In this document: positions 16,922 through 25,760 of the stretch, piece by piece
Numbering within the stretch: the stretch's first letter is position 1
Layout of the letters: every line of letters starts with the position of its first letter
Assembly (NCBI RefSeq): GCF_008704495.1
Contig: NZ_CP023699.1
Span: forward strand, 248,001 to 312,000
Length of the DNA: 64,000 bases
Source of the DNA: Streptomyces kanamyceticus
GTDB taxonomy: Bacteria; Actinomycetota; Actinomycetes; Streptomycetales; Streptomycetaceae
Direction: 5' to 3'
Program-made: the position numbers and the translations under genes
The notes under the pieces: generated by a model
Told to the model about the DNA's origin: nothing
What the model saw: the letters and a program-made list of their open reading frames with translations, nothing else
Database searches by the model: none

Positions 16922-16985
16922 TGACAGTAACCCTCTGTCAGTTGCTGGGCGACTATTCGCCAGGGTTCGCCAGGGTGCGCCACAT
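16922..16985. promoter_or_regulatory. Inverted repeat and tandem 10-mers in the divergent promoter region
   Basis: TGACAG-N7-CTGTCA lies at 16922-16940. It is followed by TTCGCCAGGG twice in tandem (16956-16965, 16966-16975) and the related TGCGCCACAT (16976-16985). Iterated 10-bp units are spaced one helical turn apart, so one regulator could bind several. Which gene they control is not known. Confidence 0.45.
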
Positions 16986-17129
16986 GGTGTGCCACGGGAC
17001 GGCGGGTGTCAGGTAGGAGTGCGCCACCCCGACCCGGTCGCCGCAAGGCACTCCCCAGGGTGCACCCGAAGCGGCCGGGCCGGGGAGGCGCACGCAACTC
17101 ACAGGCACACGAAGGGATCTGTATCGCCC

Positions 17130-18317
17130 ATGTACGCAGCATCGTCCTCCGTGTCCGCCCCGCCCCGGCCGCTGCACCCGCGCCCCCCGGTCCCCCGGGG
17201 CCGCGAGGTTCCCCCCTCGTCGGGGAGCGGCCCGTATCTGGAGCCCGTGCGCCCCGGTGCCACGCAGCTCGGCGCCGGCCGGACGCGCCGTGCGCCGGGG
17301 CCCGGCACCCAACCGCTCAGCGGGAGACTCGACTTGTCCGGCCCCCAGGGGGCGCAACTGCGCACCGCGATTGCCTCAGTGCATCGCATCTGCCCCGAGT
17401 TCAATCCGGTGCAGGTGCTCCGCAGAAGCGGCCGCACCGTGCTGCTCGTCGGCACGGCGGGACGCGGCACCGCCGTCGCCAAGTGCCTGCTCGACCACTC
17501 GGATCTCTGGGCCGAGCGGATCCGGCACGAGATAGCGGCCTACCGCTCGTTCGTCCGGCACCGCCCGCCGGTCAGGGCTCCACGGCTCATCGCCGCCGAC
17601 CCCGCTGACGGCACGCTGGTGATCGAGCGGATGCCGGGACGGGTGGCGGCGCTGCACCGGCATCCGGCGGAGGCCCCGCCGCGCGCCGACATCAGGGCGG
17701 CGTTCGGTTCGATCGTCCGGCTGAACGACTGGCGTCCGCCGTCGGACACGTTCGTCAGGCCGCTGGACTACGGACGGCGCATCTCCCGCTTCCACGAGCT
17801 CGGCCTGCTCACCGACCGCGACATGGGCGACCTGCAGAAGCTGCTGCACGGCATCGCGCACTCGGTGGCACACCAGGGCAACGGGCCGCTCTCCATGTGG
17901 CAGTTCAACCACGGCGACGCCCTCCTGTCGAACGTACTGCTTTCGCCCGCAGGGCCCGCCTTGGTCGACTGGGAGTACGCGGGCTGGTACCTGCCCGGGT
18001 ACGACCTGGCGACGCTCTGGGCGGTCCTCGGGGACGCACCGGCGGCACGGCGCGAGATCAGCCAGCGGGCACAGAGCGAGGGCCCCGCGGCGCGCGACGC
18101 CTTCCTGGTCAACCTGATGCTCGTCCTGACCCGGGAGATCCGTACGTACGAAACGGCCGTGCAGCGTTCGATGCACGAATCGACCCCGGCGGCACCGGGC
18201 CCGGCCCACCCCGGTGCTGCGCCGTCCGGCGAGGAACAGAGGCTGCTGCTGAGGCGGCTGCACGACGACTGCCAGATGGCCCGCCGGGCCGTGCGTGCGG
18301 CGGTCGGCACTCGCTGA
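17130..18317 (+). CDS. APH-type phosphotransferase
   Basis: A 395-residue protein whose C-terminal two thirds has the aminoglycoside phosphotransferase/choline kinase fold: [11 protein letters not shown] (catalytic Asp and Asn) and LVDWEYAG (metal Asp). The N-terminal 75 residues are low-complexity Pro/Arg. The substrate may be a small hydroxyl compound or metabolite; resistance is not implied. ATG 17130 is used, after GAAGGGA; a longer frame from 16989 crosses the promoter repeats. Confidence 0.75.
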   Translation: MYAASSSVSAPPRPLHPRPPVPRGREVPPSSGSGPYLEPVRPGATQLGAGRTRRAPGPGTQPLSGRLDLSGPQGAQLRTAIASVHRICPEFNPVQVLRRSGRTVLLVGTAGRGTAVAKCLLDHSDLWAERIRHEIAAYRSFVRHRPPVRAPRLIAADPADGTLVIERMPGRVAALHRHPAEAPPRADIRAAFGSIVRLNDWRPPSDTFVRPLDYGRRISRFHELGLLTDRDMGDLQKLLHGIAHSVAHQGNGPLSMWQFNHGDALLSNVLLSPAGPALVDWEYAGWYLPGYDLATLWAVLGDAPAARREISQRAQSEGPAARDAFLVNLMLVLTREIRTYETAVQRSMHESTPAAPGPAHPGAAPSGEEQRLLLRRLHDDCQMARRAVRAAVGTR

Positions 18318-18328
18318 CGGGGAAGAAG

Positions 18329-18365
18329 GTCCGCGGTGCGCCTTGTTCAGTGGCGCACCGCGGAC
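18329..18365. terminator. Bidirectional terminator
   Basis: A perfect 14-bp stem, GTCCGCGGTGCGCC (18329-18342) with GGCGCACCGCGGAC (18352-18365), is flanked by AAG and TTT. It lies between the convergent APH gene and the ThuA-type gene. Confidence 0.75.
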
Positions 18366-18409
18366 TTTCGTATGCCTCTGGCGACTGCTGTTCGACTATG
18401 ACTCGATGA

Positions 18410-21400
18410 CTATGACGTGGTGAACCGCACCGCGTCGACGTCGAACGCGTTGTCCTGGGGCGAGGTGAAGACCAGATACAGCTTGTGCGTGCCGGTCAGC
18501 GCCTCCACCGGGACGTCGGGCGTGTTCTGGTAGGTGTCCCAGCCGCCGGTGTCGGGCACCGGAGTGGTGGCGAGCAGCTTGCCGTCGGGGGCGTCCGCGC
18601 GCAGTTCGACGGAGCCGACGCCGTAGGGCGACGACAGCTTGTAGCTGACCTTGCTCACGCCCTCGACGCTCATCGGGCTGTACGCGATCCAGTCCCCGTC
18701 GCTGATGTCACCGATGCGCTTGCCATTCTCGGCACCCTCTTGCGAGACGATGCGGGTGCCCGACTGGTCGTCGCGGTACTCGGCCTGCTTGTGCTTGGGC
18801 TGGAGGACCGAGCGGCCGTAACCGGTCAGGGCGCTCACGCCTTCCCCGCCCTTGTCCGTGTACTTGGCGTTGAGGACGTACGTGAGGTCGGCGCCCTCCG
18901 GGTGGCCGCCGAGGTCGCCGGTGTCGACCGTCCCCTCGCAGCCGGGGATGTCGGTGGTGGGGTGCTCGTGGTCGTCATGGCCGAGCGCCGGGTTCACCGT
19001 CACCTTGGAGCAGTCGATGGTGCCGTCCTCCGGGTCGGTCACCGTGACCTTGTAGGGGATCTTGTCTCCGAAGTCGATGAGCTTGCCGTCGACCGGGGTC
19101 TCGACCTTGACCGTGGGCGCGGTGTTGCCCGCGGTAACGGGGATGTTGGCGTAGCCGGACTTGCCCGTCGAGTCGGTGACCTTCAGCTGGGCGTTGAAGT
19201 CCCCCTTGACGGTGTAGGTGTGCGAGGGGTTCGCGTCGGTCGAGTCGTACGTCCCGTCGCCGTCGAAGTCCCAGGCGTAGGTGAGGGGGTCGCCGTCCGG
19301 GTCGGTGCTGCCCGCGCTGGAGAAGTCGACCTTGAGCGGGACGGGGCCGTTGGTGGCGGACGCCTTGGCCTTGGCGAGCGGGATGCGCCGGCCCTGGGCG
19401 TAGTCGACGCGGTAGAGCCCGGAGTCGTTGTTGCCGCCGCCGAACTCGCTGCCCCACTCCAGGACGTACAGCGAGCCGTCCGGGCCGAAGGTCATGTCCA
19501 TCGGCTTGGCGAACTTCGCCGACTTCAGGAAGTCATTGATCTTCAGGAGCTTGCCGTCCTTGTCGAAGCGGATCTCCTTCACCGAGTCGCGCGCCCACTC
19601 GTAGAAGAAGTTCGCGCCCTCGAAGTAGGCGGGGAACTTGGTCGTGGAGGGGTTCTTCGCGTCGTAGTGGTAGACGGGCCCGCTCATCGGCGCCGAGCCG
19701 CCCGCGCCCATCTCGGGGAACTCCTTGGACTCGCCGTAGCCGTACCAGATGTCGGGCTGCTGGAGCGGCGGCAGGTCCTTGAGGCCGGTGTTGTTGGGCG
19801 AGGGGTTGGTGGGCTTGGCGCAGTCGAACTTGGCGCCCGCCTTCTGGGTGTCGGGGTCGTAAGGGGCGTACGCCTGGTTGTTGCCGTGGCAGAACGGCCA
19901 GCCGAAGTTGCCCGCCTTCTTGATGACGTTGACCTCGACGAGCCCCTCGGGGCCGCGGTCCGTGGTCGGGCCGCCGCGGTCGGGGCCGTAGTCGGAGGCG
20001 TGCACGTAGCCGTTCTTGGGGTCGACGGTGAACCGGAACGGGTTGCGGAAGCCCATCGCGTAGATCTCGGGGCGGGTCTTTGCCGTGCCCTGCTTGAAGA
20101 GGTTGCCCTTGGGGATGGTGTAGCCGCCGGAGTCCGTCGGCTTGATGCGCAGGATCTTGCCGCGCAGGTCGTTGGTGTTGCCCGCGGTGCGGGCCGCGTC
20201 CAGCATCTGCTTGCCGGGACGCCAGTCGAGTGGGGCGTATCCCTGCCAGGCCGGGTCGAGGTTGGGCGGGGTGTCGTCACCGACGCCGAGGTAGAGGGTG
20301 CGGTCGGGGCCGAACTCGACGGCGCCGCCGGTGTGTCCCGGCTCCGGGAAGGTGCGGTCGCGGTAGGCGGGTACGTCCAGGAGCTTCTTCTCGCTGGCGA
20401 GGTCGAGGGTGTTGTCCTTCTTGACCGTGAAGCGGGAGAGCCGGTTGACGTCGTCCGTCGCCTTGGCGGGCGCGTAGTAGAGGTAGATCCAGCGGTTGTC
20501 GGCGAACTTCGGGTCGAGTTCCATGCCGACCAGGCCGTCCTCGCCGCCGGTGTACGTGTCGAGCTTGCCCGCGGTGGAGGTGGCGTGGGTCTTCGGGTCG
20601 AAGACCTTCACCTCGCCGCTGCGCTGGACGTAGAAGACCTTGCCGTCCTTGGCGACGTCGAGCTCCATGGGGTCGGCGGTGTTGTCGTCCAGGGCGGTCT
20701 TCTCGTAGCCGGACCAGACCGTGCCGCCGCAGTCGCCGGGGGCGTTGCCCGCCGCCCACTTGATGCCGCCGAGCACGTGCTCGCGGAAGGCGGGTTCGCT
20801 GTAGGACGCCTTGTCGTGGCCCATGGCGGTGGCCCACACCTTGCCGCCCTCGGCGTTGCGGCACCAGGAGATGGGGTGGTCGGCGCCCATCTTGGAGCCG
20901 CCCGGGTCGTACGTACTCTCGTCGGCGGTGACCAGGACGTGCACGTCACCCCGGGGATTCTTGTCGAAGTTGTACCACTCCTCCGGGCGCTCCCAGCGCT
21001 CCGGCAACCCCTTGGTGGAAGGGTGGGCGCGGTCGGCGACCTTGGCGGTTCCCTTGAGGACGCCCGGCGAGTGGGCGGGCATGTGGGCACCGGCGTTGAT
21101 GAGGTCGTCCCACCAGGGGAAGGAGTCCTCGACGCCCATGTCGAGGGTGTTGTGCAGCGCGACGACGCCCTTGCCGCTCTTGACGTACTTCTTCATCGCG
21201 TCGCGCTGGGCCTCGGTGTCCCAGACCATGCCGGAGTTCTGCAGCATGACGATGACGTCGAAGTCCTTGAGCTTGGCGTCGTCGAAGACGGCGGCGTCGT
21301 CGGTCTGCACGACCTCGAAGTCGTTCGCGGCGGCCTGCTCCTTGAGCATCTGGACGCCCGCCGGAATGGAGTCGTGGACGTAGCCGACGGCCTTGGTGAA

Positions 21401-21550
21401 GAGCAGGGCGCGGAAGGCTGGTGCCTTGTCGGCGGCCGTGGCTCCGGCGCCGGGCAGGAAGCCCACGGTGAGGAGCAGCGCGGCGACCAGGGCGACCGCT
21501 GCTCTTCGAAGGCTTCTCAGACCGCGTATGTCACGAGCATGACAGCTCAT
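18410..21550 (-). CDS. Secreted ThuA / sugar dehydrogenase / PKD / CBM protein
   Basis: A 1046-residue multidomain exoprotein: a signal peptide (RRAAVALVAALLLTVGFLPGAGA, cut near residue 38); a ThuA-type domain at 45-255 (ALHNTLDMGVEDSFPWW); a glucose/sorbosone dehydrogenase-type beta propeller at 285-720 (GHTGGAVEFGPD, WGSEFGGGN); a PKD fold near 745-815 (DPDGDPLTYAWDFDGDGTYD); and a C-terminal CBM6-like module from about 915. The propeller family uses PQQ or a related redox cofactor. ATG 21550 follows AAGGACCACCTC. It lies last in the sugar ABC operon, suggesting extracellular oxidation of the imported sugar or a polymer. Confidence 0.85.
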   Translation of the reverse strand: MSCHARDIRGLRSLRRAAVALVAALLLTVGFLPGAGATAADKAPAFRALLFTKAVGYVHDSIPAGVQMLKEQAAANDFEVVQTDDAAVFDDAKLKDFDVIVMLQNSGMVWDTEAQRDAMKKYVKSGKGVVALHNTLDMGVEDSFPWWDDLINAGAHMPAHSPGVLKGTAKVADRAHPSTKGLPERWERPEEWYNFDKNPRGDVHVLVTADESTYDPGGSKMGADHPISWCRNAEGGKVWATAMGHDKASYSEPAFREHVLGGIKWAAGNAPGDCGGTVWSGYEKTALDDNTADPMELDVAKDGKVFYVQRSGEVKVFDPKTHATSTAGKLDTYTGGEDGLVGMELDPKFADNRWIYLYYAPAKATDDVNRLSRFTVKKDNTLDLASEKKLLDVPAYRDRTFPEPGHTGGAVEFGPDRTLYLGVGDDTPPNLDPAWQGYAPLDWRPGKQMLDAARTAGNTNDLRGKILRIKPTDSGGYTIPKGNLFKQGTAKTRPEIYAMGFRNPFRFTVDPKNGYVHASDYGPDRGGPTTDRGPEGLVEVNVIKKAGNFGWPFCHGNNQAYAPYDPDTQKAGAKFDCAKPTNPSPNNTGLKDLPPLQQPDIWYGYGESKEFPEMGAGGSAPMSGPVYHYDAKNPSTTKFPAYFEGANFFYEWARDSVKEIRFDKDGKLLKINDFLKSAKFAKPMDMTFGPDGSLYVLEWGSEFGGGNNDSGLYRVDYAQGRRIPLAKAKASATNGPVPLKVDFSSAGSTDPDGDPLTYAWDFDGDGTYDSTDANPSHTYTVKGDFNAQLKVTDSTGKSGYANIPVTAGNTAPTVKVETPVDGKLIDFGDKIPYKVTVTDPEDGTIDCSKVTVNPALGHDDHEHPTTDIPGCEGTVDTGDLGGHPEGADLTYVLNAKYTDKGGEGVSALTGYGRSVLQPKHKQAEYRDDQSGTRIVSQEGAENGKRIGDISDGDWIAYSPMSVEGVSKVSYKLSSPYGVGSVELRADAPDGKLLATTPVPDTGGWDTYQNTPDVPVEALTGTHKLYLVFTSPQDNAFDVDAVRFTTS

Positions 21551-21601
21551 GAGGTGGTCCTTTCTGTGTGGACGGAGGTGCGGGTGCCGGATGCCGGAAA
21601 C

Positions 21602-22492
21602 TCAGAGGGCCGCGAGGGTGCGGCGCAGGAAGCCGATGCCGTCGGTGGCGAGCGCGTCCTGGCTGCGGGCCAGCGGGCGCCAGACGGAGGCGGCTACGGC
21701 GATGGCGTCGTTGTGCGCGGTGAACGACTCGATGCACAGCGGGCCTTGATAGCCGACCTCGTGCAGGGCGCGCAGGAAGCCGGGCCAGTCGAGGTGGTCG
21801 GCGCCGGGCGCGCCCCGGTCGTTCGCGCACACCTGGACGTGCGCGATGCGCCCCGCCGCGGCGTGGACGGCCTCGGGCAGGGAGTGTTCCTCGATGTTCT
21901 GGTGGTAGGTGTCCAGCGCGATGCCGATCGGCTCCTCGGGTAGCCCTTCGAGGGCGTCGAGGGTCTGCGCGACGGTGTTGAGCAGGCTCGTCTCGTAGCG
22001 GTTGAGGGGTTCGACGGCGATGCGGACACCGGCGCGCGCCGCGTAGGCGACGACCGGGGCGAGGTGCTCGCGCCACTCCTCGTACGCCGCCGAACGCGCG
22101 GCGCCGTCCATCCGCCAGGTGCGCCCGACCGGCGCGTACACCGGGCCCGCCACCACGGGGGCGCCCACCGCGTGGGCGGCGTCGACGCAGCGGCGCAGGT
22201 AGTCCTGAGTGACGCGGACGGTCGCCGGGTCGGCACGGACCAGGTTGCGCCCCTCGGCCATGACCGCGATGACGGCGGCGGGGGTCAGGCCCGTGGCGTC
22301 GAGGAGTTTGACGGTGGACGCGGGGTCCCAGTCGGCGGGGCTCTCCAGCGGGAGTTCCACGCAGTCGAAGCCCCAGCCCGCGAGACGGGGCAGCGTCTCG
22401 CCGAGCGCCTCACTGGTCACGGGCGAGTGCCAGATCCACGGGTTGGCGCCCAACTGCCAGGCCACAGTGTCTTTTTGAGCAGCGGAGGTCAC
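21602..22492 (-). CDS. Sugar phosphate isomerase/epimerase (TIM barrel)
   Basis: A 296-residue member of the AP-endonuclease-2/xylose isomerase-like family: GFDCVELPLE (a first metal Glu), VAVEPLNRYET and LDTYHQNIE (metal Glu and Asp/His), and IESFTAH near the end. It probably interconverts or epimerises the imported sugar or its 3-keto derivative. The GTG start at 22492 overlaps the stop of the upstream binding-protein gene in GTGA, so the longer in-frame extension is rejected. It precedes the ThuA-type gene by 51 bp. Confidence 0.8.
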   Translation of the reverse strand: MTSAAQKDTVAWQLGANPWIWHSPVTSEALGETLPRLAGWGFDCVELPLESPADWDPASTVKLLDATGLTPAAVIAVMAEGRNLVRADPATVRVTQDYLRRCVDAAHAVGAPVVAGPVYAPVGRTWRMDGAARSAAYEEWREHLAPVVAYAARAGVRIAVEPLNRYETSLLNTVAQTLDALEGLPEEPIGIALDTYHQNIEEHSLPEAVHAAAGRIAHVQVCANDRGAPGADHLDWPGFLRALHEVGYQGPLCIESFTAHNDAIAVAASVWRPLARSQDALATDGIGFLRRTLAAL

Positions 22493-23721
22493 TTCTTGCC
22501 TCCCCAGTCCCCGGGGAAGCCGGGCATGCGCTGGCAGCCGCACATCGCGTAGTGCAGGGGCGGCATGCCGTCCTTGAGGTACTCGTCCAGGTTGTCCTGC
22601 GTGACGGTCGGTTGCGGGAGCTTCCACTCCTTGGGGACGCTCTTGCCGTCGAGGACGCGCAGCGCGGCGATGACCGGCGTACGCCACTGGAACGTGGGGT
22701 AGGTGGGGGCGATCGCGGTGAGCTTCTTGTCCTTCCACACCTGGAGGAAGTCCTGCTGGTCCTCGCCGGTGATGGGCGGCACGTCGACGCCCGCGTCCTC
22801 GAACGCCTCGACGGCGGCGACGGCCGTGGCGCCGGAGTCCATCCAGACGCCGTCGATGGAGCCGTGCCGGGAGATCGCGTCGGCCACGATCGACTTGGTC
22901 TTGGCCGGGTCGCCGTCGGTGAACTTCACGTCGGCGACATCGAGTTCACTCTTGTCGAAGGCGAGCTTCGCCGCCGACCAGCGGGTTTCCAGGACGTCCA
23001 CACCGGGCGAGATGCGCAGGGCGAGGATCTTGCCCTTGGGCTTCACCTTCTCGACGAGGAAGTCCGCGGCGACCGCGCCGTAGCCGTACCCGCCGATGGG
23101 GTTGACGAAGGTGACGGCGCAGTCGGTCTCGACCCCTCGGTCGAAGACGATGACGGGCAGCTTGCCGCACGCCTCCTTCACGGCGGGGGTGAGGGTGGCG
23201 GTGGTGTTCGGCGAGACGATCAGCGCGTCGCAGTCCTTGTTGCCCGCCAGCTCCTGGATGTCGGAGATCTGCTTGTCGTCCTTGCCCTGCGCGTCGAGGA
23301 CGGTGAAGTCGGAGATCTCCTCGTGCAGCTTCACCTCGGCCTTCATGGTCTTCAGGCCGACCTGCCGCCAGGGGTTGAAGACCCCGGCGTTGGAGAAGCA
23401 GAGGTGGACGTCATCGCCCTGACCCTTCTTCCGGTACTGGGCGGTGGAGACCATCTGTGGTTCGAGCATCTGCTCCCAGGGCTTGCCCTCGGGACCCTTC
23501 GGGGTCTCTTCGCCGAGCTTCAACTGCCGTTCGTACTCGGCTCGTTCGAAGAACTTGGAGGGTTTGTCGCCACCGGAGTCCTGGCTCTCGCCCGCCGCCG
23601 CGGGCGCGTCCGGCGGGGTGTCGCTGGAGCACGAGGCGAGCAGGGCGCCCGTCAGCAGGACGGCGGCCGACGCGAGGGCGCGCCTGCGGGCCGTGCGTCC
23701 GCGGACCATGCGGGGATTCAT
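22489..23721 (-). CDS. Sugar ABC transporter substrate-binding lipoprotein
   Basis: A 410-residue lipoprotein with a lipobox (LLASC, cysteine near residue 31) after a short hydrophobic signal. The mature part is a periplasmic-binding-protein type 1 fold like RbsB/XylF: SPNTTATLTPAVKEAC, VNPIGGYGYGAVAADFL and DSGATAVAAVEAFEDAG. An unusual C-terminal Cys-rich tail (MCGCQRMPGFPGDW) follows. It overlaps the permease gene upstream in ATGA and the isomerase gene downstream in GTGA. Confidence 0.88.
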   Translation of the reverse strand: MNPRMVRGRTARRRALASAAVLLTGALLASCSSDTPPDAPAAAGESQDSGGDKPSKFFERAEYERQLKLGEETPKGPEGKPWEQMLEPQMVSTAQYRKKGQGDDVHLCFSNAGVFNPWRQVGLKTMKAEVKLHEEISDFTVLDAQGKDDKQISDIQELAGNKDCDALIVSPNTTATLTPAVKEACGKLPVIVFDRGVETDCAVTFVNPIGGYGYGAVAADFLVEKVKPKGKILALRISPGVDVLETRWSAAKLAFDKSELDVADVKFTDGDPAKTKSIVADAISRHGSIDGVWMDSGATAVAAVEAFEDAGVDVPPITGEDQQDFLQVWKDKKLTAIAPTYPTFQWRTPVIAALRVLDGKSVPKEWKLPQPTVTQDNLDEYLKDGMPPLHYAMCGCQRMPGFPGDWGGKK

Positions 23722-24731
23722 GAGGGTGTCCCTCCCGGTGAGTGAGTACGACGACGACGGCGCAGCCGGGAGAAGTCGGCGGCCCCGATGCCGACGGCGG
23801 CGATGACGATGACGCCCTGGACGGTGGACTCCAGGGCGCCGGACACGCCCCGCAGGTTGAGCAGCGTGAACAGGGCCTGTAGCGAGAAGGCACCCGCCAT
23901 CGCGGCGACGACGCTTCCCCGGCCGCCGCCGAGCACGACGCCGCCCAGGACCACGGCGGTGATCGCCTCGAACTCGTAGCCCCGGCCCGCCTGCGCGGAC
24001 ACCCCGGAGAAACCTCCCACGAGCACCGCGGCGAGCGCGGCGGCCGCGCCGGAGAGGACGAAGGCGATGACGCGGGCGCGGTGCACCCGGACCCCGGCGA
24101 GCGCGGCGGCGCGTTCGTTGTCACCGGTGGCGATGAGCGTGCGGCCGAAGTCGGAGCGCATGAGCAGTACGGCGACGGCTCCCGCGACCAGGCAGGCCAG
24201 CACCGCCCAAGGCAGCCAGCCCATGGCGGTGCCACGGCCCAGTTGCCGGAAGTCCTGCGGGAGTTGGCCGTGCGGTGAGCCGCCGGTCCAGTAGAAGACG
24301 GCGCCTTCGAGGATCAGCATCATGCCGAGCGTGGTGATGAACGACGGCACGCGCAGTCGGGTGGTGATCAGCCCGCTGACCAGTCCGGCCAGGGCGCCCG
24401 CCAGCAGCAGCCCGGCGGCGACGAGCAGCCAGGGCGCGTCGGGGTAGGAGCCGTAGACCTCGGCGGCCGCGACGACTCCCGCGGTGACGATCGCGCCGAC
24501 GGACAGGTCGAACTCGCCGCAGACGATGACCAGGTACTGGCCCGCGGCTAGGATCACCAGCGGCGCGGCGCGCTTGACGAAGGCGAGGAAGCGGTCGGGT
24601 TCGTAGAAGCCGATGTCGGTGACCGCGAGGACGATGAGCAGCGCCGCGAGCAGCGCGTAGACGGGCGCTCCCGTGCCGAGCATGCGGGCGAGACGCTTGT
24701 GCGGGGCGGGAGTCGCCGTGGCCGTGGTCAT
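23718..24731 (-). CDS. Sugar ABC transporter permease (RbsC-like)
   Basis: A 337-residue permease of the BPD_transp_2 type, with around ten hydrophobic segments and the family loop ATGDNERAAALAGVRV. The ATG at 24731 (MTTATATPAP) is chosen because it forms an ATGA overlap with the stop of the upstream permease; the longer frame to 25037 is antisense noise. It pairs with the second permease to form the heterodimeric channel. Confidence 0.85.
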   Translation of the reverse strand: MTTATATPAPHKRLARMLGTGAPVYALLAALLIVLAVTDIGFYEPDRFLAFVKRAAPLVILAAGQYLVIVCGEFDLSVGAIVTAGVVAAAEVYGSYPDAPWLLVAAGLLLAGALAGLVSGLITTRLRVPSFITTLGMMLILEGAVFYWTGGSPHGQLPQDFRQLGRGTAMGWLPWAVLACLVAGAVAVLLMRSDFGRTLIATGDNERAAALAGVRVHRARVIAFVLSGAAAALAAVLVGGFSGVSAQAGRGYEFEAITAVVLGGVVLGGGRGSVVAAMAGAFSLQALFTLLNLRGVSGALESTVQGVIVIAAVGIGAADFSRLRRRRRTHSPGGTPS

Positions 24732-25729
24732 GCGGGCCTCCTGCTGCCGCGCCGCGCGTAGAGGGCGACGGCGGCGATGATGACGACGCCGCGGACGACG
24801 TTCTTGAAGAACGGGTCGACGCCGAGCTGGTTGAAGACGGAGTCGAGGACGGCGAGGACGAGGACGCCGCCGAGCGTGCCCGCCACTCCCCCGCGCCCGC
24901 CCGCGAGCACCGTTCCGCCGAGCACGACGGCGGCGATCGACTCCAGGTCGTAGCGGGCCTCGGTGCCCGCCCACGGGGCGCCCGCGCCGAGCCGCGCGGC
25001 GAGGAACAGCGCGGCGGCCCCGACGCAAAGCGAGCACAGGACGTGCGCGGCGATGACGGTGCGCCGGGTACGGACGCCGGACAGGCGCGCCGCGTGTTCG
25101 TCGCCCCCGGTGGCGTACAGATGGTGTCCGAAGCGGGTGCGGCGCGTGATCAGCCAGAGCGCGGCGGCGACGGCGAGCAGCAGGAACACGGAGACCGGGA
25201 CGGGTCCGACGCGGTCGTAGCCGAGGTGCTGGAAGGAGGCGGACACCTTGCCCGCGGGGCCCGTGTAGTTGTCCTCGATCCAGCCGCGCAGGATGAAGGC
25301 GGTGCCGAGGGTCGCGATGAACGCGTTGACCTTGAGGCCCGTGACGATGAGGCCGTTGGCGAGGCCGACGGCCGCGGAGAGCGCGAGGACGGCGAGGACC
25401 GCGGTGAGGACGCTGCCGTCCTCCATCGTGGTGGCGGCGACGAGCGTGCCGAGGCTGATGAGGTACGCCACCGACAGGTCGAGGGAGCCGGTCAGGATGA
25501 CGGCGGTCTGGCCGACGGCGACGAGGCCGAGGGCGACGCAGTTCTGCAGGATGCCGACCACGTTGGCCTGGGTGAGGAAGTCGCCTCCCCTGGCGGCGAC
25601 GACGAGCCAGCCGAGCGCGGTCACGACGCCCGCGGCGAGCCAGACGCCGACGGCGGGGTCGGCGAGCCGGGAGCGGCGCCGGGACGCGGAGGTCACGGCG
25701 GGGGTCGGTGCGAGGGTGGTGCCGGTCAT
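24728..25729 (-). CDS. Sugar ABC transporter permease (RbsC-like)
   Basis: A 333-residue permease closely similar in plan to its neighbour: hydrophobic helices, the ATGGDEHAARLSGVRT loop and the GGTVLAGGRGGVAG segment. It starts at the ATG at 25729, 31 bp after the ATPase stop. The two-permease, single-ATPase layout is typical of ribose/xylose/galactofuranose-type importers. Confidence 0.88.
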   Translation of the reverse strand: MTGTTLAPTPAVTSASRRRSRLADPAVGVWLAAGVVTALGWLVVAARGGDFLTQANVVGILQNCVALGLVAVGQTAVILTGSLDLSVAYLISLGTLVAATTMEDGSVLTAVLAVLALSAAVGLANGLIVTGLKVNAFIATLGTAFILRGWIEDNYTGPAGKVSASFQHLGYDRVGPVPVSVFLLLAVAAALWLITRRTRFGHHLYATGGDEHAARLSGVRTRRTVIAAHVLCSLCVGAAALFLAARLGAGAPWAGTEARYDLESIAAVVLGGTVLAGGRGGVAGTLGGVLVLAVLDSVFNQLGVDPFFKNVVRGVVIIAAVALYARRGSRRPA

Positions 25730-25760
25730 GCGGCTTCCTCCTGGGCTTGCGGCGCCGGGT

